DNA from: Thermithiobacillus tepidarius DSM 3134
GTDB lineage: Bacteria > Pseudomonadota > Gammaproteobacteria > Acidithiobacillales > Thermithiobacillaceae
Assembly: GCF_000423825.1 (NCBI RefSeq)
Contig: NZ_AUIS01000004.1
Span: forward strand, 145,351 to 209,350
Direction of reading: 5' to 3'
DNA length: 64,000 bases
Shown piece after piece: positions 21,521 to 31,501 of this stretch (position 1 is the first letter of the stretch; every line of letters starts with the position of its first letter). The translations under genes and the position numbers were made by a program. Below the pieces are notes generated by a model. The model did no database searches, was not told the origin of the DNA, and saw only the letters and a program-made list of their open reading frames with translations.

Positions 21521-21603
21521 AGGCCTGCCGGCCGCCCGTGCATCGCGGGCCAGCACGCTCCAATTCTGAATTCGGCCAATCCGGCGACGAGGAAAGTCCA
21601 AGC

Positions 21604-24147
21604 TCAGCCCTGCTTCGCCTGCTCCCGTAGCCGGTACAGCCAGTCCAGCGCCTCGCGCGGGCTCAGGCTGTCCGGGTCCAGCTCCGCCAGGGCCGCGACC
21701 ACCGGATGCTGGGCAGGGGAGAAGAGGTCCAGTTGATTTTGCGGGCCAGGCTCGGCCCGGTGAGCGCCCTGTTCCAGCTCCATCAGCTTGCGGCGGGCGC
21801 GCTCCAGCACGGCGGCGGGCACGCCGGCCAGGCGCGCCACGGCGAGGCCGTAACTCTGGCTGGCCGGGCCCTCGCGCACGCTGTGCAGGAAGACCACGTC
21901 ATGCCCGTGCTCCACGGCGCTCAGGTGCACGTTGGCCACGCCCGGCAGTTGCTCGGCCAGCTCGGTCATCTCGAAGTAATGGGTGGCGAAGAGGGTGAAG
22001 GCGCGGGTCTGGCGCGCCAGGTGCTCGGCGGCGGCCCAGGCGATGGACAGGCCGTCGAAGGTACTGGTGCCGCGCCCCACCTCGTCCATGATCACCAGAC
22101 TCTGGGCGGTGGCGTTGTTGAGGATGTTGGCGGTTTCCGTCATTTCCACCATGAAGGTGGAGCGGCCGGCGGCGAGGTCGTCGCTGGAGCCCACCCGGGT
22201 GAAGATCTGGTCGATGGCGCCGATGCGCGCCCGGCTGGCGGGCACGAAGCTGCCCGTATGCGCCAGCAGCACGATCAGCGCGGTCTGGCGCATGTAGGTG
22301 GACTTGCCGCCCATGTTCGGGCCGGTGATCACCAGCATGCGGCGCTGCTCGTGCAGGTCCAGGTCGTTGCCGATGAAGGGCGCGTCGATGCTGGTTTCCA
22401 CCACCGGATGGCGGCCGCTCTCGATGCGAAGCACGGGTTCGTCAACCATCTCGGGGCGGCAGTAGTTGAGGGCATCGGCCCGCTCGGCGAAATCGGCGAG
22501 CACGTCGGCCTGGGCCAGCGCCCGGGCGCTGGCCTGCAGGGCCGGGACCAGAGGGCCCAGTTGCTCCAGGATGCCGTCCAACAAGGCTTTTTCCCGGGCC
22601 AGCGCCTTGCTTTGGGCGGACAGGGCCTTGTCCTCGAATGCCTTCAGCTCCGGCGTCAGATAGCGTTCGGCGCCCTTGAGGGTCTGGCGGCGGACGTAGT
22701 CGGCGGGCGCGTGGGCGCTGGCGGCCCGGCTGATCTCGATGTAAAAGCCGTGCACCTTGTTGTACTGCACCTTCAGCGTGCTGATGCCCGTGCGGGCGCG
22801 CTCGCGGGCTTCCAGATCCAGCAGGAAGCTGCCCACGTCATCGGTCAGCCGGCGCAGCTCGTCCAGCTCGGCATCGAAGCCCGGGCGGATGAAGCCGCCG
22901 TCGCGGGCGGTCACCGGCGGATTGTCCACGATGGCGCGGGCCAGCCAGTCCGCCGTCTCGCCGAAATCGCCGATGGCCGTGGCCAGCTCCTGCCAGCGGG
23001 CGGCCTGCAACTGCCGAAGCTGCGCCTTGAGCCCGGGCAGGGCGTGCAGGGCGTCGCGCAGTTGCGCCAGCTCGCGCGGGCCGGCGCTCTTCAGGGCGAC
23101 GCGGGTCAGCAGGCGCTCCAGATCCGGCAGCGGCGCCAAATGCGCCCGCAGCTCGCCGTGGCGGCTGGCCTCCATGAGCTCCGCCACCGCGTCCTGGCGC
23201 AGGGCGATCTCGGCGCGGCCGCGCACCGGCTGTTCCAGCCAGCGCCGCAGCAGGCGCGCGCCCATGGGCGTGCGGGTGCGGTCCATGACCGCCAGCAGCG
23301 TATGCTTTTCCTCGCCCTGCAGGTTGCGGGTGATTTCCAGATTGCGGCGGCTGGCGCCGTCCAGAAAGAGGTGGTCCCGGGTGTGCTCCGGCAGCAGGCT
23401 CTGCACGTGGGGCAGGGGACCGCGCAGGTGCTCCTGGGCGTGGGCGAGCAGGGCGCCGGCGGCGCAGAGGGCCAGGCGCAGGTGGGCGCAGCCGAAGCCC
23501 TGCAGCGCATTGGCGCCGAACTGAGCGGCGAGATAGCGCTGGCTGCTCACCTCGTCGAAGCGCCACGGCTCCAGATGACGGACCCGCGCTGCCCATGGGA
23601 CGGGGCAGATGCCGCCTTCGGGCAGAATGATTTCGGCGGGCTGCAGCCGTTCCAGCTCCGCGCCGAGCTGGCTCGTCGGCACCTCCAGCACCTGAAAGCG
23701 CCCGCTGGAGAGCTCCAGGTAGGCCAAGCCCGCCGTGTCGGCCCGCGTCACCCAGGCAAGCAGCAGGTTTTCCTTGCGGGCATCCAACAGGTGCCCATCG
23801 GTGATGGTGCCGCTGCTGATCACCCGCACTACCGCGCGCTCCACCGGCCCCTTGCTGGCGGCTGGGTCGCCCAATTGCTCGCAGATGGCCACGGTCTCGC
23901 CGGCCTTGACCAGACGCGCCAGGTAGCCGTCCACGCTGGCCACCGGCACGCCGGCCATGGGGATGGGCTCGCCGGCGCTGGCGCCTCGGCTGGTGAGGGT
24001 GATGTCGAGGATCTGCGCCGCGCGCCGGGCGTCGTCGTAGAAGAGTTCGTAGAAATCGCCCATGCGATAGAGCAGCAACGCCTGCGGATGCTCGGCCTTG
24101 ATCCGCAGGTACTGCTGCATCATCGGGGTATGCTTGGGGGTGGTCAC
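21604..24147 (-). CDS. mutS: DNA mismatch repair protein MutS
   Basis: 847 residues. The mismatch-binding domain carries the Phe-x-Glu motif in [12 protein letters not shown] (residues about 30-41), the clamp and lever domains follow, and the ATPase has [19 protein letters not shown] (Walker A), [19 protein letters not shown] (Walker B and signature) and a C-terminal [14 protein letters not shown] tail for tetramer formation. MutS recognises mispairs and recruits MutL. Length is typical. It is followed closely downstream by nothing on its strand, and suhB lies 22 bases upstream, so a suhB-mutS transcript is likely. Confidence 0.98.
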   Translation of the reverse strand: MTTPKHTPMMQQYLRIKAEHPQALLLYRMGDFYELFYDDARRAAQILDITLTSRGASAGEPIPMAGVPVASVDGYLARLVKAGETVAICEQLGDPAASKGPVERAVVRVISSGTITDGHLLDARKENLLLAWVTRADTAGLAYLELSSGRFQVLEVPTSQLGAELERLQPAEIILPEGGICPVPWAARVRHLEPWRFDEVSSQRYLAAQFGANALQGFGCAHLRLALCAAGALLAHAQEHLRGPLPHVQSLLPEHTRDHLFLDGASRRNLEITRNLQGEEKHTLLAVMDRTRTPMGARLLRRWLEQPVRGRAEIALRQDAVAELMEASRHGELRAHLAPLPDLERLLTRVALKSAGPRELAQLRDALHALPGLKAQLRQLQAARWQELATAIGDFGETADWLARAIVDNPPVTARDGGFIRPGFDAELDELRRLTDDVGSFLLDLEARERARTGISTLKVQYNKVHGFYIEISRAASAHAPADYVRRQTLKGAERYLTPELKAFEDKALSAQSKALAREKALLDGILEQLGPLVPALQASARALAQADVLADFAERADALNYCRPEMVDEPVLRIESGRHPVVETSIDAPFIGNDLDLHEQRRMLVITGPNMGGKSTYMRQTALIVLLAHTGSFVPASRARIGAIDQIFTRVGSSDDLAAGRSTFMVEMTETANILNNATAQSLVIMDEVGRGTSTFDGLSIAWAAAEHLARQTRAFTLFATHYFEMTELAEQLPGVANVHLSAVEHGHDVVFLHSVREGPASQSYGLAVARLAGVPAAVLERARRKLMELEQGAHRAEPGPQNQLDLFSPAQHPVVAALAELDPDSLSPREALDWLYRLREQAKQG

Positions 24148-24169
24148 GGCCGCTCTCGACAGGCGGGTA

Positions 24170-24967
24170 TTACTTGCGCAGCTCCGCAGGCACCGTGTCC
24201 TTGAGCGTTTTGAGCATGGCGCTGTGAATGCGGCCGTTGCTGGCCAGGATGTTGCCGCTTTGCAGGTAGTGGTCGCCGCCGCCGAAGTCGCTGACCATGC
24301 CCCCGGCTTCCTGCACCAGCAGGGCGCCCGCGGCCATGTCCCAGGCGTTCAGGCGGAACTCCCAGAAGCCATCGAAGCGCCCGGCGGCCACGTAGGCCAG
24401 GTCCAGCGCCGCCGAGCCGGGCCGGCGAATGCCGGCGGTGGGGCCGATGAACGCCTTCAGCGTGGCCAGGTAGACGTCCAGGTAGGAGGTGTCCCGGTAG
24501 GGGAAGCCCGTACCGAGCAGAGCGCCCTCCAGACTGCGCGCGTTGCTGACGCGCAGGCGCCGTTCGTTGAGCTGGGCGCCGCCGCCGCGGCTGGCGGTGA
24601 AAAGTTCATTGCGCACCGGATCATAGATCACCGCCTGTTCCAGCCGGTCGCGGTGCTTCAGGGCGATGGAGACGGCGAACTGGGGCATGCCGTGGATGAA
24701 ATTGGTGGTGCCGTCCAGCGGGTCGACGATCCACTGGTATTCGTCCCCTTCCGTATAGCCTCCCTCTTCGCCCAGGATGCCGTGGTTCGGATAGGCCTTG
24801 CGGATGATCTCGACGATCTCCCGCTCGGCGGCGCGATCCACCTCGGTCACGTAGTCGTGGCGGGTCTTGGCGGTGACGCTGAGATCGGCGACCCGATACA
24901 GGGCACGGTTGATCAGGTCGCCGGCCCGGCGGGCGGCGCGGACGGCAGTGGTAAGCATCGGATGCAT
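24170..24967 (-). CDS. suhB: inositol-1-monophosphatase family protein SuhB
   Basis: 265 residues. The metal-binding motifs of the family are present: [25 protein letters not shown] (read in two parts, with the DPLDGT core near residue 84) and the C-terminal [15 protein letters not shown]. SuhB hydrolyses inositol phosphates in vitro; in E. coli it also joins the rRNA antitermination complex with NusA/NusB. It is the leading gene before mutS and is divergent from trmJ across about 215 bases. Confidence 0.95.
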   Translation of the reverse strand: MHPMLTTAVRAARRAGDLINRALYRVADLSVTAKTRHDYVTEVDRAAEREIVEIIRKAYPNHGILGEEGGYTEGDEYQWIVDPLDGTTNFIHGMPQFAVSIALKHRDRLEQAVIYDPVRNELFTASRGGGAQLNERRLRVSNARSLEGALLGTGFPYRDTSYLDVYLATLKAFIGPTAGIRRPGSAALDLAYVAAGRFDGFWEFRLNAWDMAAGALLVQEAGGMVSDFGGGDHYLQSGNILASNGRIHSAMLKTLKDTVPAELRK

Positions 24968-25182
24968 GACGGATGGTTCTCTTCGTGAAAGATCAAGACG
25001 GTGCTCGGGAATTCAGGGGCCCAGTATAGCCCAGAGTGGGGGCCGGGGTCATGTCCGCAGCGCGCGTTGCCGGATGCCTGCGTGGGCTGCCCGCAGCACG
25101 GAGAAATCGTGTAGCATACCCGGCGACCCCGGATTTTCGCTTTCGGAGCTCATCCAATGATCATGCCGCCCAAGCTTGCCCT

Positions 25183-25974
25183 ATGACCGAAGATCGTGTT
25201 TCCGCCGCACTCTCCCCGGAGGCCGTTTTGCAGCAGGTGCGCGTCGTCTTGGTTGAAACCAGCCATCCGGGCAATATCGGCGCCACCGCGCGCGCCATGA
25301 AGAACATGGGGCTGCGCCAGCTGGTGCTGGTGCGCCCCAAGTACTTTCCCCATCCGGACGCCACCGCCCTGGCCTCGGGCGCCGACGACATCCTGGAGCA
25401 GGCCCGCCTGGCGGATTCGCTGACGGACGCGGTGGCCGACTGTCATTTCGTCATCGGCACCAGCGCCCGCCCCCGGCGCGGCGAGTGGCCGTGCTTCGAC
25501 GCCCGCGCGGCGGCCCTCAGGGTGGCCGGCGCCGTGGCCCTCGGGCCCTGCGCGGTGATCTTCGGGCGCGAGCGCACCGGCCTGACCAACGCCGAACTCG
25601 ATCACTGCCATGCCCTCATGCAGATTCCCAGCAATCCCGACTACAGTTCCCTCAATCTGGCGCAGGCGGTGCAGGTGGTGGCCTACGAGCTGCGCATGGC
25701 CGCCTGCGGCGCGCCCGAGCCGCAGCAGCGCCAGCATCCGCCGGCGGCGGCCGCGGACATGGAGCGGTTCTACGAGCATCTGGAACGGGTCATGCTGCGG
25801 AGCGGCTTCCTGGACCCCGCCAATCCCCGCCACCTGCTGAGCCGCCTGCGCCGCCTCTTCGACCGCGCCGCCGTGGACCGCAACGAAGTCAACATCCTGC
25901 GCGGCATCCTGGCGGCCGTGGAGCAGTGGGCCGTCCGCGCAAAGTCCAATGGCGGCGGCGATGGCCAAGCATAA
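25183..25974 (+). CDS. trmJ: tRNA (Cm32/Um32) 2'-O-methyltransferase TrmJ
   Basis: 263 residues from the ATG at 25183; the frame is open upstream, but that part does not match the family. SPOUT-class motifs: VVLVETSHPGNIGATARAMKN near the N-terminus, ALGPCAVIFGRERTGLTNAEL and the knot-forming QIPSNPDYSSLNLAQAVQVV. TrmJ methylates the ribose at position 32 of several tRNAs using S-adenosylmethionine. In many Gammaproteobacteria trmJ lies just before iscR, as it does here with cysE between. Its stop codon touches the first IscR-like operator. Confidence 0.96.
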   Translation: MTEDRVSAALSPEAVLQQVRVVLVETSHPGNIGATARAMKNMGLRQLVLVRPKYFPHPDATALASGADDILEQARLADSLTDAVADCHFVIGTSARPRRGEWPCFDARAAALRVAGAVALGPCAVIFGRERTGLTNAELDHCHALMQIPSNPDYSSLNLAQAVQVVAYELRMAACGAPEPQQRQHPPAAAADMERFYEHLERVMLRSGFLDPANPRHLLSRLRRLFDRAAVDRNEVNILRGILAAVEQWAVRAKSNGGGDGQA

Positions 25975-25999
25975 ATACTTGACGGAATTTCTCGGGTAA
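25975..25999 (+). promoter_or_regulatory. candidate IscR type 1 operator before cysE
   Basis: Twenty-one of 25 positions fit my recalled E. coli type 1 consensus (ATASYYGACTRWWWYAGTCRRSTAT). Mismatches are in the centre-right and last base. The site overlaps the -35 box of the likely cysE promoter, as expected for repression by [2Fe-2S]-IscR. Confidence 0.65.
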
Positions 26000-26008
26000 C
26001 GGTGTAAT
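25979..26008 (+). promoter_or_regulatory. probable cysE promoter
   Basis: TTGACG (25979-25984), an 18-base spacer and TGTAAT (26003-26008), 55 bases before the cysE start, embedded in the IscR-like site. Confidence 0.65.
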
Positions 26009-26063
26009 ACGCCATTACTTTCACATCTTCTTTTGGCTGCCAGGCGCGCAGAACGGAGATTGG

Positions 26064-26837
26064 ATGCGATTCATCAAACAGTTGCAGGAGGATGTCAACG
26101 TCGTCTTTGAGCGCGACCCCGCCGCCCGCAACGTCCTGGAAGTCATCCTCACCTATCCCGGCGTGCACGCGATCGTGTTCCACCGCCTGGCGCACGCGCT
26201 CTGGCTGCGCCGCTTCCACGGCTTGGCCCGCTTCATCGCGGCGCTGTCCCGCTTCCTGACCGGCATCGAGATCCACCCGGGCGCCTACATCGGCCGGCGC
26301 TTTTTCATCGACCACGGCATGGGCGTGGTGATCGGCGAAACCGCGCAGATCGGCAACGACTGCACCCTCTATCACGGTGTCACCCTGGGCGGCACCACCT
26401 GGCAGAAAGGCAAGCGCCACCCCACGCTGGGCAACAACGTGATCGTCGGCGCCGGCGCCAAGATCCTCGGGCCGATCACCGTCGGCGACAACAGCCGCAT
26501 CGGCTCCAACGCAGTGGTGGTGAAGGAGGTGCCGGCCGATGCCACCGTCATCGGCATTCCGGGGCGGGTGGTGCGGCGCGAGGGGCGGGTCAACCGCCTC
26601 GGCTTCGATGCCTACGCCGCCACCGAACAGATGCCCGACCCGGTCGCCCGTGCCATCGAATGCATGCTCGACCACATGCACAAGCAGGACGAGCAGATCG
26701 AGGCTCTGCAGAATGCCTTGACCAGCGTGGCCCAGGTCGGCGCCCCGGCGCCGGCCGCGCCGGAACCCTTTGCCTGCCCGCTGGAGGACGAGCCAACCGA
26801 GACGGTGCGCGGGGAAAAGATGGGAACTAATACTTGA
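26064..26837 (+). CDS. cysE: serine O-acetyltransferase CysE
   Basis: 257 residues. Helical N-terminal SATase domain, then left-handed beta-helix hexapeptide repeats from about residue 70, with the catalytic His and active-site loop in [19 protein letters not shown] and [11 protein letters not shown]. It makes O-acetylserine, the direct precursor of cysteine, from serine and acetyl-CoA. CGGAGA precedes the ATG. Its own IscR-like operator and the next one at its stop place cysteine precursor supply in the Fe-S regulon. The C-terminal 60 residues after the repeats are variable in the family. Confidence 0.96.
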   Translation: MRFIKQLQEDVNVVFERDPAARNVLEVILTYPGVHAIVFHRLAHALWLRRFHGLARFIAALSRFLTGIEIHPGAYIGRRFFIDHGMGVVIGETAQIGNDCTLYHGVTLGGTTWQKGKRHPTLGNNVIVGAGAKILGPITVGDNSRIGSNAVVVKEVPADATVIGIPGRVVRREGRVNRLGFDAYAATEQMPDPVARAIECMLDHMHKQDEQIEALQNALTSVAQVGAPAPAAPEPFACPLEDEPTETVRGEKMGTNT

Positions 26838-26854
26838 CTAAAATAGTCGGATAA
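26830..26854 (+). promoter_or_regulatory. IscR type 1 operator before iscR
   Basis: Twenty-three of 25 positions fit the type 1 consensus as I recall it (core TTGACTAAAATAGTCGG). It begins inside the cysE stop region and covers the iscR promoter, the standard arrangement for autorepression. Confidence 0.85.
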
Positions 26855-26862
26855 GTTAGTTT
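26834..26862 (+). promoter_or_regulatory. probable isc operon promoter
   Basis: TTGACT (26834-26839) with TAGTTT (26857-26862) at 17 bases; the -10 match is weak (3 of 6), but the -35 lies inside the IscR site, which supports it. Confidence 0.55.
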
Positions 26863-26892
26863 CCGAGGGGCGTAGCGTAAAGGTGCATTGAT

Positions 26893-27390
26893 TTGAAGCT
26901 GACAACCAAAGGCAGGTATGCGGTTACGGCCATGCTGGACCTGGCATTGTACCAGGAACAGGGGACGGTGACGCTGGCGGACATCGCCCGGCGGCAGATG
27001 ATCTCGCTGGCTTATCTGGAGCAGTTGTTCGGCCGCCTGCGGCGCATGGGATTGGTCGAGAGCGTGCGCGGGCCGGGCGGGGGCTATCACCTGGCCAGGC
27101 CGGCGTCGGAGATCCGGGTGGCCGAGATCATCGCCGCTGTGAACGAACCGATCACCACCACCCTGTGCGGCGGCGACGCCGCCCACCGCTGCAAGGGCAA
27201 CAACGTGGCCTGCCTGACCCACGACCTGTGGGAGGAGTTGGGGTCGGAGATCTACCGCTTCCTCAACGGCGTGACCCTGGGCAAGCTGGTGGCCGGCCAC
27301 AAGTCAAAAGGCGGAGAGCGGCCGCTGCAGGATTTGCGGCATGCCGACGAGGGCGCCGAAGGCCCGGCGCAGGGGCAGTATGTATCTTGA
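26893..27390 (+). CDS. iscR: Fe-S cluster regulator IscR
   Basis: 165 residues, Rrf2 family. Start is a TTG at 26893 (AAAGGTG about 8 bases before), giving the canonical [15 protein letters not shown] opening. The winged helix occupies residues 1-75 with the recognition helix [25 protein letters not shown]. Cluster ligands are present as Cys92, Cys100, Cys107 and His110; the spacing is a few residues wider than in E. coli (92/98/104/107). It senses Fe-S status and represses the isc genes. Its 3' end overlaps the next start by 11 bases. Confidence 0.97.
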   Translation: MKLTTKGRYAVTAMLDLALYQEQGTVTLADIARRQMISLAYLEQLFGRLRRMGLVESVRGPGGGYHLARPASEIRVAEIIAAVNEPITTTLCGGDAAHRCKGNNVACLTHDLWEELGSEIYRFLNGVTLGKLVAGHKSKGGERPLQDLRHADEGAEGPAQGQYVS

Positions 27391-28525
27391 TCACAACGCC
27401 ACCACGCCGCTCGACCCGGCGGTGCTGGAAGCCATGCTGCCTTACCTGCAGGGTCGCTGCGGCAATCCGTCCAGCGTGCATCAGGCCGGGCGGGCGGCGC
27501 GGGCGGCAGTGGACGAGGCCCGCGAACAGGTCGCCGCGCTGGTGGGCGTGCAGCCCAGCCAGGTGATTTTCACCGCCGGCGGCACCGAGGCCAACAATCT
27601 GGCCCTCAAGGGCATCGCCCTGCAAGGCGGGCGGGAAGCGGCGCTGGTGGTCAGCGCCATCGAACATCCTTCCGTGCTGCAGGCGGCAGCGCATCTGCAG
27701 CGCCAGGGCTGGCCGCTGGTGCAGGTGGCGCCCGACAGGGACGGGGTGGTGCAGCCGGAGACGGTGGCCGCGGCCATGCCGGCGAAAACGGCGCTGGTTT
27801 CGGTGATGCTGGCCAACAACGAAACGGGCGCCATCCAGGACGTGGCGGCCATCGCCGCCCTGATCCGCGGGCGGGGTGCCCTGATGCATACGGACGCGGT
27901 GCAGGCCCTGGGCAAGATCCCGGTGCACTTTCCCAGCCTGGGCGCGCACCTGATGAGCCTGTCCGCGCACAAGATCCATGGCCCTCAGGGCGTGGGCGCC
28001 CTGATCCTGGACAAGCGCACCGGCATCGAGCCCCTGCTGCACGGCGGCGGCCATGAGCGCAAGCGCCGGGCCGGCACCGAGAACGTGGCGGGCATCGTCG
28101 GCTTCGGCCGGGCTGCCCAGCTGGCCCAGGAGCGGCTGGCGGCGGAGCAGGCGCGCTTGACGCAGTTGCGGGAGCGCCTGATCGCGCGGGTCAAGGCGGC
28201 GCTGCCGGATGCCGTGGTCTTTGCCGAGCGGGCCCCGCGTCTGCCCAATACCGTCGCCCTGGGCGTCCCCGGCGTGGACGGCGAGACGCTCCTGATGAGC
28301 CTGGATCTCATGGGCATCATGGTATCGAGCGGCTCCGCCTGTGCCAGCGGCAGCTTGGAGCCGAGCCCGGTGCTGCTGGCCATGGGCGTGACGCGGGAGC
28401 TGGCGCGCAGCGCCATCCGCGTCAGCCTCGGGCGCGAGAACACGGCAGCGGAAGTGGATCTTTTTGCGGACGTGCTGCGGGCACAGGCGGAGCGCCTGCG
28501 CGGGCTGGCGCGGGCCGCGGGTTGA
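27380..28525 (+). CDS. cysteine desulfurase, NifS-like (first of two)
   Basis: 381 residues, class V PLP aminotransferase fold. The N-terminus is [16 protein letters not shown]; the PLP lysine lies in [16 protein letters not shown]; the catalytic cysteine is in the short loop [16 protein letters not shown]. It takes sulfur from cysteine as persulfide. The ATG overlaps the iscR end by 11 bases, so translation is probably coupled. The shorter N-terminus and loop sequence differ from the second desulfurase, so this is not a recent duplicate but a NifS/IscS-like paralogue. Such a gene between iscR and iscS also occurs in some other Proteobacteria. Confidence 0.93.
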   Translation: MYLDHNATTPLDPAVLEAMLPYLQGRCGNPSSVHQAGRAARAAVDEAREQVAALVGVQPSQVIFTAGGTEANNLALKGIALQGGREAALVVSAIEHPSVLQAAAHLQRQGWPLVQVAPDRDGVVQPETVAAAMPAKTALVSVMLANNETGAIQDVAAIAALIRGRGALMHTDAVQALGKIPVHFPSLGAHLMSLSAHKIHGPQGVGALILDKRTGIEPLLHGGGHERKRRAGTENVAGIVGFGRAAQLAQERLAAEQARLTQLRERLIARVKAALPDAVVFAERAPRLPNTVALGVPGVDGETLLMSLDLMGIMVSSGSACASGSLEPSPVLLAMGVTRELARSAIRVSLGRENTAAEVDLFADVLRAQAERLRGLARAAG

Positions 28526-28583
28526 GGCGGTTTCATCCGGACGCCGCAGGCGTCCGGCAGTTTTGAGCACGATGGAGGGCAGG

Positions 28584-29867
<1,284 letters not shown>

Positions 29868-29891
29868 AGCGACGAGGGTGAATGGCGGACC

Positions 29892-29962
29892 GGGAGCGCC
29901 TTTGCGCTGCTCCCGCTTCACCGCAAACGATGAAATTTCAGCGCGGCCTTGCCAAGGCCGCG
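29892..29962 (+). promoter_or_regulatory. two hairpins between iscS and iscU
   Basis: GGGAGC (29892-29897) pairs with GCTCCC (29909-29914), and a perfect 9-bp stem CGCGGCCTT / AAGGCCGCG stands at 29942-29962 (3-base loop). No T run follows. Such structure in the 117-base gap could protect or separate iscRS and iscUA messages. Confidence 0.5.
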
Positions 29963-29984
29963 GTTTCGGACGAGGAGACTGACC

Positions 29985-30392
29985 ATGGCTTACAGCGACA
30001 AAGTGATCGACCACTACGAGAATCCCCGCAACGTGGGCAGCTTCGACAAGAGCGACCCCAGCGTGGGCACCGGCATGGTAGGCGCGCCGGCCTGCGGCGA
30101 CGTGATGAAGCTGCAGCTCAAGATCAACGAGCAGGGCGTGATCGAGGACGCGCGCTTCAAGACCTACGGCTGCGGTTCCGCCATCGCCTCCAGCTCGCTG
30201 GTGACCGAGTGGGTGAAGGGCAAGACCCTGGAAGAGGCGGCCCAGATCAAGAATACCCAGATTGCCGAGGAGCTGGCCCTGCCGCCGGTGAAGATCCACT
30301 GTTCGGTGCTGGCCGAGGACGCCATCAAGGCGGCCATTGAGGACTACAAGGCCAAGCACGGCCAGAGCGAAGCTGCCGCCCAGGCGTCCTGA
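29985..30392 (+). CDS. iscU: Fe-S cluster scaffold IscU
   Basis: 135 residues from the ATG at 29985, which has GAGGAG about 8 bases upstream. The three cluster cysteines are Cys37 (GAPACGD), Cys63 (YGCGSA) and Cys106 (HCSVLAED), with His105 and the assembly-control Asp39. The HscA recognition sequence LPPVK is at 99-103. All numbers equal those of E. coli IscU. It builds [2Fe-2S] clusters from IscS sulfur and hands them on with HscA/HscB. A hairpin with a T tract follows it. Confidence 0.98.
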   Translation: MAYSDKVIDHYENPRNVGSFDKSDPSVGTGMVGAPACGDVMKLQLKINEQGVIEDARFKTYGCGSAIASSSLVTEWVKGKTLEEAAQIKNTQIAEELALPPVKIHCSVLAEDAIKAAIEDYKAKHGQSEAAAQAS

Positions 30393-30443
30393 GGCGGCTC
30401 CGGCCCGTCCGCTAAGCGGCCGGTCCGGCAAATGAACATGACA

Positions 30444-30467
30444 AGCGGCCTTCGGGGCCGCTCTTTT
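30444..30467 (+). terminator. attenuator-like hairpin between iscU and iscA
   Basis: Perfect 7-bp stem AGCGGCC / GGCCGCT with loop TTCGG, then C and TTTT. It looks like an intrinsic terminator inside the operon and would reduce, not abolish, downstream transcription. Confidence 0.65.
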
Positions 30468-30482
30468 CAGGAGGGATATGGC

Positions 30483-30809
30483 ATGAGGGGCGTGAGTTTG
30501 ACGGAACGGGCCGCCCAGCACGTACAGAAGTCGCTGGCCAGGCGCGGCAAGGGCGAAGGCCTGCGCCTGGGCGTGCGGACCAGCGGCTGTTCGGGCATGG
30601 CCTACGTCCTCGAATTCGTGGACGAGGTGCGGCCCGAGGACCAGATCTTCGAGCACAACGGCGTCAAGGTCTTCGTGGACCCGAAGAGCCTGATCTATCT
30701 CGATGGCACCGAGCTGGATTTCGTCCGCGAGGGACTCAACGAAGGGTTCAAGTTCAACAACCCCAACGTCAAGGACGAATGCGGCTGCGGCGAAAGCTTC
30801 AATGTCTGA
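30483..30809 (+). CDS. iscA: A-type Fe-S carrier IscA
   Basis: 108 residues from ATG 30483, 7 bases after AGGAGGG. The frame is open from 30432, but across the terminator hairpin, so that start was rejected. The three ligand cysteines are in [10 protein letters not shown] and the C-terminal [10 protein letters not shown]. IscA receives or carries Fe-S clusters (or iron) for later insertion, especially [4Fe-4S]. It overlaps hscB by 8 bases. Confidence 0.96.
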   Translation: MRGVSLTERAAQHVQKSLARRGKGEGLRLGVRTSGCSGMAYVLEFVDEVRPEDQIFEHNGVKVFVDPKSLIYLDGTELDFVREGLNEGFKFNNPNVKDECGCGESFNV

Positions 30810-31440
30810 CGGCGCGGCGGTGATGTGCTGGCGCTGCGGGACGCCCCTGCTGCCGGCGGCGGGCGTGCCCTTCGTGCTGGATTGCCATGCGTGCGGTGCC
30901 CTGCAGCCGCCGGCGCCGGTGACCGCCTTCCAGCTGCTGGGCCTGCCCGTCGGCTATGAGATCAATCTGGACGATCTCGACCGCCGCTACCACGAGCTGA
31001 GCCGGCGGGTGCACCCGGACCGCTTCGCCGCCGCGGACAGCCGGGAAAAGCGCTTTTCCCTGGAGTGGAGCACGCGGCTGAACGACGCCTACGCCACCCT
31101 GCGCGATCCCCTGCGGCGCGCCGAGTATTTGCTGGCCATGCACGGCGTGGAGAGCCAGGACGAGTCGCGCACGATCATGAATCCCGCCTTTCTCGACGAG
31201 CAGATGGACTTCCGCGAGCGGTTGGCGGAGCTGCGCCACGAGCCGGACCCCTTGCCCGGCTTGGCACGCCTGCGCCGGGATCTCAAAAGCGCGGTGGAAG
31301 AGCGCAACGAAGGCTTGCGGGTGGCCCTGCACGGCCCGGGCCTGGCCAACCCCGCCAGCGCGGCCATCCTGGTGCAGGAACTGAAGTTCTTCAACAAGCT
31401 GCTGCAGGAGGCGGACCGCCTCGAGGAGCAGTTCGACTAG
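30802..31440 (+). CDS. hscB: co-chaperone HscB with N-terminal tetracysteine motif
   Basis: 212 residues. Positions 1-38 hold two CxxC pairs (Cys9/Cys12 and Cys28/Cys31), a probable zinc or metal knuckle. A J-domain follows (about 40-110) with HPD at 70-72 in RRVHPDRF, then a three-helix IscU-binding domain ([13 protein letters not shown] to the end). E. coli HscB is 171 residues and lacks the cysteines; mitochondrial HSCB has such an N-terminal CxxC domain. It stimulates HscA ATPase and delivers IscU. It overlaps iscA by 8 bases. Confidence 0.93.
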   Translation: MSDGAAVMCWRCGTPLLPAAGVPFVLDCHACGALQPPAPVTAFQLLGLPVGYEINLDDLDRRYHELSRRVHPDRFAAADSREKRFSLEWSTRLNDAYATLRDPLRRAEYLLAMHGVESQDESRTIMNPAFLDEQMDFRERLAELRHEPDPLPGLARLRRDLKSAVEERNEGLRVALHGPGLANPASAAILVQELKFFNKLLQEADRLEEQFD

Positions 31441-31501
31441 CGCGCTGCCGCTGGCGGGCGTGCCCGCTTTTGTCCCCGAACAACCATACCCGAGTACGCT
31501 T

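Noticed and set aside
27380..28525. Frameshifted duplicate of iscS
   Set aside because: Full-length frame with all active-site residues and distinct sequence; a real paralogue, not a broken copy.
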